Assembly: GCA_039654915.1 (NCBI GenBank)
Contig: CM077598.1
Coordinates: 77,218,041-77,282,040, forward strand
Length of the DNA stretch: 64,000 nucleotides
Source: Aquilaria yunnanensis
Lineage: Eukaryota; Streptophyta; Magnoliopsida; Malvales; Thymelaeaceae
Direction of reading: 5' to 3'
The position numbers were made by a program, and so were the translations under genes. Positions 58,465 through 64,000 of this stretch are shown here, one piece after another; positions within the stretch are counted from its first letter, which is position 1, and each line of letters opens with the position of its first letter. The notes below the pieces were generated by a model. That model was not told the origin of the DNA, ran no database searches, and saw only the letters and a program-made list of their open reading frames with translations.

Positions 58465-60813
58465 ATGTCTGCGATGCCTGTTCCCGAGAGCTGGAAACCT
58501 CTTCTGGCCCATCCTTGCTGTACCACCCCCGAAAAACTAGAGAGGTGGAAGAAAAAATTCTTTCTTCCGTCTTACGCTGTGACCAGACTGCCTCATTCTA
58601 GCCATTTTGCTTTTTCAAACCGTGGCGACGAGGTTACTGTCTTCCGAGCCCAACTGAAGGCCGGACTTCGGTATCCTCCCCCGAAGGTGGTTTGCGAGTT
58701 CTGCCAATTCCATGGCATTGCTGTGAACCAGCTTCCCCCGAACGCGTACTGCTATTTTAACGCCTACCTCTGCATGTGTGGCGTGTTCGGGATAGAGCCC
58801 CACTTCATCATTTTCATGCAGTACTACAAGCTCTATGTGGTCCTGAAGGGTGGCTTCTATTTCCTGCTGCCTCGGGGATCCGGGAGCAAAAAATTCACCT
58901 TCACCTTCGACACGAAGGATAGCTGGCGGGGGTGGCAGCCTAAGTTCTTTTTCCTCAAGGTGGATAAGAACTGGTCTGATGTCCCGACCAGGTGGGCTCA
59001 GGGAGTGCTGAACGCAGACGTCGTTGATCCGAGGATGCTGCTGACCCCACCGTTGGCTTCCGTGTTCGCGGATTTCGACGCCCGCATTCGGGCAGTCGCT
59101 GACTGGGCTCCCGAGGTCTCTCCTCGTGCTCTTTACCCCTTTCCTATCAACTGGAGGTTGATGACTGAAGAAGTCCTTCGGGAGCTGAAAGTGGTTAAGG
59201 AGCACGTGACTGACCTCAATATGCCCGCTCCCGCCATCGCCGGGAAAGACTCCTGGCTGGTCAAGCTCCTTAAGGGGGAGACTTCTTTCGAAACTTTTGC
59301 CGAAAGTGAGTAATCTTCCATCCCTTTATACTTTTTCCTCGGACTTACGCTGATATTTCTTCTCTTTTTCAGAGATGGGCGATGGGGCTGCCGCTTATTA
59401 CAAGGCCCTCTTTTCTGGCCAAGTGGAGAAGGGGGAGCAGACAAAGAAGGCGGCTTCCCGAAGAAAGAAGACGACAGGGCCGGGACCCTCGGCGAAGCGA
59501 GCTAGGAAGGCTCTCCAGCCTTCTCAGCCAGAGCTTTTGGAAGAAGAAGCTGGCGAAGACGCTGGTCTTGTTGAAATTCCACCGGCCAAGGTCCCCGCTA
59601 CTTCCGCCGAGGTGCCTCCTCTCGACCTCGAGGCCCCCAGAAACACTGTAGTGGTAGAAGTACCCACCGCCGAGGAGCGGTACCGGCAGAAGGGTAAGGG
59701 TCTTTCTTCCGAGGGGCCCGAGGATCCCGAGGACACTGTCGCCGAGGTTCTTCCAGGTATGCCTTTAGGCGAAGTTCAGCTCCTTTTCCTTTCGTGAATT
59801 TTTCTTCTGCTCCTAACTTCCTTCCTACTTTCAGAGGAGCCCCTTGCTACTGGCTGGAGGGCCATTCATGAGAGGAAACGAGCCCTCCGCGATGCCATAA
59901 TCCCTGAGGGGAAGATCCCCTTGGAGCCCTTTTGGACAATCACGGAGGATATGAATTTGCTCTCCGACGATTGTCCAAAAATGACAAAGGAGATTTGGAA
60001 AGGGATCACCACTGACGCCTCCTTCCGGGCCATTGCGGCGGCTCACCCGGGGGATAATACCCTCGCCGCAAAAGTCACCGAGCATGCTGCTCAGGTATAG
60101 TCTTTACACTTTTTTCCTCAATTTTCTAAGTGTTTAGACTTGTACTAACCTGGACTTTTGCCTTGCCGTAGCTGCTGGAGTACGCTGGTTATCTCCGAGT
60201 TCGGGTGGCCAGACAGGCTGCCTCCAAGGATGCGACTTCGCGGGAACTCAGTGAAGCGAAGGCTTCGCTTGCGAAGGTGATCGCCAGCAACCAGCAGCTG
60301 ACAGCGGATTGTTCTCAGCAACTTGCTGCCGTTCGGGAGGAGTTCTCGAAGAAAAGAGAAGAACTTGAAAAGGACTCCTCCCGGAAGATTGCCGACCTCG
60401 GCGACCAAGTAAAGGGGCTGCTCGCCGCCAACGAAGATCTTGTCAAGGACAAGGCTGTTTCTGACAGTCTTGCGTCGAGGTTGACGGACGAGAACAATGC
60501 TCTTCAAGCCGAGGTCGAGGCTCTGAAGAAGGAGTCCGGAGAGACGCTGGGGATAAGCGAGCTCGAAGAGGAGGTTGCTGAGCTGAGGGACGAGGTCAAT
60601 GTCCTTGGCGTTCAAAAATGTACTTCTGATAACATGGCCAAGGTCGCCTTTCAGGACGGCTTCTGCCTCGCTCGGCACCAGGTGCTGCAGAGGTTCCCAG
60701 ATTTGGACCTCTCTTTTCTGGAGGGCCTAAATATTCCTGAGGGACCTCGGTGGCAGTGGTCCAAGGTCGAGCATCTGAAGCTTCCTGGTCTTCGTCCGCC
60801 CGGCTCTCCCTAG
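58465..60813 (+). CDS. E antisense gene, four exons, open
   Basis: Exons 58465-59305, 59373-59756, 59835-60094 and 60172-60813 join in frame to 708 codons plus stop. All three introns (67, 78 and 77 nt) are GT-AG, and the last has TACTAAC as a likely branch site. Residues 1-280: domain with KKFFLPSYAVTRLPHSSHF, FCQFHGIAVNQLPPNAYCYF, KDSWRGWQPKFFFLKV, YPFPINWRLMTEEVLREL. It resembles the Pfam family of putative gypsy-type transposon proteins (PF04195). Residues 282-408: low-complexity, with the basic run RRKKTTGPGPSAKRARK (possible nuclear signal) and an acidic tail. Residues 409-495: WRAIHERKRALRDAIIPEGK block. Residues about 513-645: coiled coil. About 651-690: conserved QDGFCLARHQVLQRFPDLDL. 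Start chosen because the upstream exon has lost its ATG. Biochemical role unknown. Confidence 0.87.
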
Positions 60814-61631
60814 TTTGTTTTAGGGCTCCTCTTATTTTTCTCCTTCGTGCTCCTTCTTTGGACACTTCTTTTGTAAGGCAGCGTTTGCTCTAAATGAACA
60901 ATCTTTTCGGCTAAGTCCTTTCTTGCAAGTTTCTTTATTTCCACTGTCCCGAACACGTTTGCTCAAGAGACTTTCGGAAAACCTGTAACCAAAGAAACTT
61001 TTTACCTTCCTTTATCCCGAGTGTGCTCGCTCAAGAGACTTTCTGGAAAGTTTGCAAAAATTTGGCTAAGTCTTTTGCATGCTTTTTGTTTCCTTTTATC
61101 CCGAACATGTTTGCTCAAGGGACTTCGGAAAACCTGCGACCAAAGAAACTTTTTACCTTCCTTTGTCCCGAGTGTGCTCGCTTAAGAGACTTTCTGGAAA
61201 GTTTGCAAAAATTTGGCTAAGTCTTTTGCAGGCTTTTTGTTTCCTTTTATCCCGAACATGTTTGCTCAAGGGACTTCGGAAAAGTTTCAGCCAAATTTTT
61301 CTGTCTTCCTATTGTCCCGAGCATATTTGCTCAAGGGACTTAGGAAAATTCTCACGAGATTGCTCATTTCCCTCTTTCCCGAGCATGTACGCTCAAGGGT
61401 GTTTGGAAATTATCTCTGCTTTTGTTTTGGCGTGCACTATTATGAGATTCTTGCTTTCCCTTTTTTCCGAGCATAGTGGCTCAAGGGCCTTCGGGAAGTC
61501 ACATCTGCTTTTTTCGTGGCGAGCACCTTCGCGGAATTCTGTCTTGGACAATTTGGTATACTTAAGAATTTTTCTCAAGACCATTCTGTACTTAGAGTAT
61601 TTCTTGTACAATATATCTCTTCCGCCCAACC
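60814..61631. repeat. tandem repeat between E antisense gene and integrase
   Basis: Eight units of CCCGARCAYGTTYGCTC + AAGRGACTTYGGAAA, at about 60949, 61015, 61098, 61166, 61249, 61314, 61377 and 61467, with spacers of 65-85 bp. The core of two adjacent units (AACATG and GTGTGC types) is duplicated almost exactly at 61079-61165 and 61210-61285. Frames covering the array (up to 217 codons) are artefacts. No gene. Confidence 0.88.
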
Positions 61632-63122
61632 TTAGGCGTAGAATTTTTTCAAGGCGTCTGAATGCCAAGTGTTTTTCAATTCTACGCCTTCGGCATCGCC
61701 AAGCCTATACACGCCTTTCCGTACTTCGGTGAGAACCAGATAAGGTCCTTCCCAATTTGCGCGAAGTACGCCGTGAGATGGCCTTCGGGGTGCAAAGTCG
61801 GCCTTTCGGAGAACGAGGTCTCCTTTTTTGATTTCTTTTGGCCTGGCTTTTAGGTTGATAGCCGCGGCCACTCTTTGCTGGAAAGCTTTTCTTCTCAGCC
61901 CGGATATTTCTCTGTGTTCGGTCACAAGGTCGAGCTTAGTTCTCAGACCGAGGTCGTTTCCGCCTTCATCAAATACTTGCACCCGTATTGAAGGCTGAAC
62001 TATCTCTATTGGGATAATGGCCTCTGTTCCGAAGACGAGTGAGAAGGGAGTTTCCCCTGTGGCTCTTCGTGGCGTCGTTCGGTAGCTCCACAATACACTT
62101 TGGAGTTCTCCTGGCCATTTCCCCTTGGCTTCCCCAAGTCTCTTTTTCAGGCCATCTTTTATGGTCCTGTTTGATACTTCCACCTGCCCATTGCTTTGGG
62201 GGTGAGCTACTGGGGCGAAGTGCATCTTTATTCCGAGGTCGCTGATGAATTCCTGGAATCCTTTGTCTATGAACTGGGATCCATTATCAGCTACTAGTAC
62301 CCTCGGTATGCCAAATCTGCATACGATGTTTTTCCATACGAACTTCTGCACTTCTTTTGCCGAGATAGTTGCTAGTGGTTCTGCCTCTACCCACTTTGAG
62401 AAATAGTCCACTGCTACCACACAGAATTTCACGCCTCCCGGTGCTGTGGGGAGTGGCCCAATGAGGTCTATACCCCAGACTGCGAAGGGCCAAGGATAGT
62501 CTGCCGATGTTACCATTTCTGAGGGTATCCTCTGGATTTTTGCATGTCTCTGGCAACTACCGCACTTCTGGACGAACTGCCTTGCGTCCTTTCTCAGGGT
62601 AGGCCAGAAGTATCCTTGGCGGAGTATCACTGCTGCAAGGGCATCAGTTCCAATGTGCGAGCCGCACATGCCTTCGTGAACTTCTTCGAGAACCATCTCA
62701 GTATCCTCTTCGCCCACACATCTCTGCAGCGGATTTGCATATCCTTGCCGATATAACTCTTCACCAATCAGGAAGAATCTTCCGGCACGTCTTCGCAGTC
62801 TTGCAGCATTGCCAGCGTCTTCGGGAAGCTCATTCTCTGCGAGGTATTTCTTTATGGGGTCCTTCCACCCTGTTCCCGAGGACGTTACGCTTAGCACGGA
62901 GATGCTTGGATGGTCTAGCACCTCGGTGTATGTTTTGGACTTCGCTAAGCAATCTGCCTCAGTGTTATTCCACCGGGGTACATTTTCGATCCGCACGGCG
63001 TCAAACTCTTGGATGAGTTTTGTTACCAGCTCGTGGTATTTTGCCAAGATTGGGTCCTTCGCCCCATAATCTCCTGCCGTCTGCCGAACTACCAGCTGGG
63101 AATCGCTGTGAGCCCTTAAGTT
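61632..63122 (-). CDS. pol: E integrase with remnant of RNase H end
   Basis: Open from the deletion joint to TAA at 61632. It starts with the last part of RNase H (AHSDSQLVVRQTAGDYGAKD, then NNTEADCLAKSK with the fourth acidic site), the linker, then zinc-binding HEGMCGSHIGTDALAAVILRQGYFWPTLRKDARQFVQKCGSCQRH. The catalytic core has WGIDLIGPLPT, VADNGSQFIDKGFQEFISDLGIKMHF, NGQVEVSNRTIKDGLKKRL, and the C-terminal part GDLVLRKADFAPRRPSHGVLRANWEGPYLVLTEVRKGVY. All D,D,E residues are present. Fused after the deletion, it is out of frame with RT upstream, so it would not be made as a normal pol product. Confidence 0.9.
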   Translation of the reverse strand, partial: NLRAHSDSQLVVRQTAGDYGAKDPILAKYHELVTKLIQEFDAVRIENVPRWNNTEADCLAKSKTYTEVLDHPSISVLSVTSSGTGWKDPIKKYLAENELPEDAGNAARLRRRAGRFFLIGEELYRQGYANPLQRCVGEEDTEMVLEEVHEGMCGSHIGTDALAAVILRQGYFWPTLRKDARQFVQKCGSCQRHAKIQRIPSEMVTSADYPWPFAVWGIDLIGPLPTAPGGVKFCVVAVDYFSKWVEAEPLATISAKEVQKFVWKNIVCRFGIPRVLVADNGSQFIDKGFQEFISDLGIKMHFAPVAHPQSNGQVEVSNRTIKDGLKKRLGEAKGKWPGELQSVLWSYRTTPRRATGETPFSLVFGTEAIIPIEIVQPSIRVQVFDEGGNDLGLRTKLDLVTEHREISGLRRKAFQQRVAAAINLKARPKEIKKGDLVLRKADFAPRRPSHGVLRANWEGPYLVLTEVRKGVYRLGDAEGVELKNTWHSDALKKFYA

Positions 63123-64000
63123 TCGGCCCTTCTTCTTTTATCAGGACCGAGCTCATGGCCTTTTCTGTGACGGCGAGGTACAGTACGAGGGGTTTTCCCT
63201 CCCGAGGTTGTCGCAGAGTCGGCAGGCTGGCCAGGTAGACTTTGAGTTCTTCCCAGGCCTTTTGGCAATCTTCATCCCAGGGATGATTGTTTCTTCCGAG
63301 GTCACCTTCCATCTTTGCTGCCTTTGTGAGGACTTTGAAGAAAGGTCTACACCTATCTCCGTACCTGGAAATAAACCTACTCAGAGAGGTTATTCTTCCG
63401 GTTAGTCTCTGCACGTCTTTGACTGTGGCAGGAGTTCGGAACTCAAGCAGAGCCTTAATCTTCTCAGGATTGGCGTCGATGCCTCTTTCGGATACCATGT
63501 ACCCAAGGAATTTTCCCGACGTCACCCCGAAGATACACTTCTCGGGGTTAAGGCGAATCCCGAACGCTCTGAGCTTTTGGAAGGTTTCCTCCAAATCTGC
63601 AACGTGGTAGCCGGGCAGCTTGCTTTTTACTATCATATCATCAACATATACTTCCATGTTTTTCCCCATTTGGTCCTTAAAGACCTTGTTCATCAGTCTC
63701 TGGTAGGTGGCTCCTGCATTTTTCAGCCCGAAGGGCATTCTGATATAGCAGTACGTTCCTCCCTCGGTGATGAAGGCAGTTTTCTCTTCATCTTCGGGGT
63801 CCATCCTTATCTGATGGTAGCCGCTGAAGGCATCTAGGAAGCTCAGGAGCCCGTATTCGGCCGTTGAATCTACCAGTTGATCTATTGGCGGGAGGGGAAA
63901 TGAGTCTTTCGGGCAAGCATCATTCAAGTTTCTGAAATCAATGCACATCCGGAGTTTGCTGCTACCTTCTTTTGTGGCAATGACCACGTTGCTTAACCAT
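63123..64000 (-). pseudogene. pol: E reverse transcriptase, partial
   Basis: Enters from the right edge at WLSNVVIATKEGSSKLRMCIDFRNLNDACPKDSFPLPPIDQLVD, then [70 protein letters not shown], thumb LTGRITSLSRFISRYGDRCRPFFKVLTKA, and LAVTEKAMSSVLIKEEG. There the reading frame is lost at the deletion and runs into out-of-frame text ending at 63001. Open in the RT core. Confidence 0.92.

Larger units (their letters stand above)
56747..64000 (-). mobile_element. E: Tat element, runs off the right edge
   Basis: 3' LTR, polypurine tract, antisense gene, repeat array, integrase, truncated RNase H and RT are visible; gag and the 5' LTR are outside. The insertion is in D gag after CATTG (56742-56746). 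Its antisense gene and integrase are open, which makes it the least decayed Tat copy here, yet pol carries a deletion of roughly 520 bp at about 63125. Confidence 0.93.

Noticed and set aside
61079..61732. 217-codon plus-strand frame rich in Phe and Ser
   Set aside because: It lies on the tandem repeat and the reverse strand of the integrase end; the period of the repeat keeps the frame open. No domain, and the same pattern is broken in A and B.

Overview
The window looks like plant nuclear DNA, probably from a eudicot. It is built almost entirely of LTR retrotransposons nested in one another. I found no convincing single-copy host gene, no tRNA or rRNA gene and no bacterial-style feature. 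The plant assignment rests on three things: Ty3/gypsy Tat-lineage elements carrying an extra antisense gene, long chromovirus (Tekay-like) LTRs with AT-rich leaders, and a Ty1/copia element with a plant-type initiator-Met primer site. Names A to N below are local labels. || Left block (1-30.1 kb). The host of this block is an old minus-sense Tat element, C, seen in four pieces (3963-5001, 19948-22521, 29002-29735, and an LTR remnant to about 30.1 kb). Three elements sit inside C. H is a minus-sense Tat element (LTR 3114-3962, gag to 2405) and is itself cut by J, a chromovirus-type LTR that runs off the left edge. G is a plus-sense Tat element (5002-19942, 5-bp duplication CTTGG). Its gag contains I, a solo chromovirus-type LTR (6274-10283, CAAAT), which in turn contains a solo copia LTR (8705-10096, AAAGC). 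B is a minus-sense Tat deletion derivative (22522-28996, CCATG/CTATG). Its antisense gene contains a second solo copia LTR (25580-26996, GTTAC). || Middle block (30.1-41.6 kb). K is a chromovirus LTR fragment in plus orientation. It is interrupted by A, a minus-sense Tat element with both LTRs (30639-41027, LTRs of 767 bp each, ATAGT). A truncated Tat LTR, M, follows. || Right block (41.6-64 kb). L is a truncated minus-sense chromovirus (part of RT, protease, gag, primer site, long LTR). Its LTR is split by N, a complete Ty1/copia element (45158-53389, two 1416-bp LTRs, CCTAT) whose 1323-codon reading frame has one internal stop. The LTR is split again by D, a plus-sense Tat element. D's gag is interrupted by E, a minus-sense Tat element that runs off the right edge. 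|| How the parts work together. In Tat elements gag and pol (protease, RT, RNase H, integrase) are read from the LTR promoter. Downstream, on the opposite strand, lies a second gene that converges on pol. In copies A, B, E and G this antisense gene has the same exon layout and its own TATA box. In E it is open over four exons (708 codons) even though E's pol has lost most of RNase H. In every copy where both can be seen, the gag start codon lies inside the LTR, at a fixed 32 nt from the LTR end, and the frame reads through the primer-binding site.
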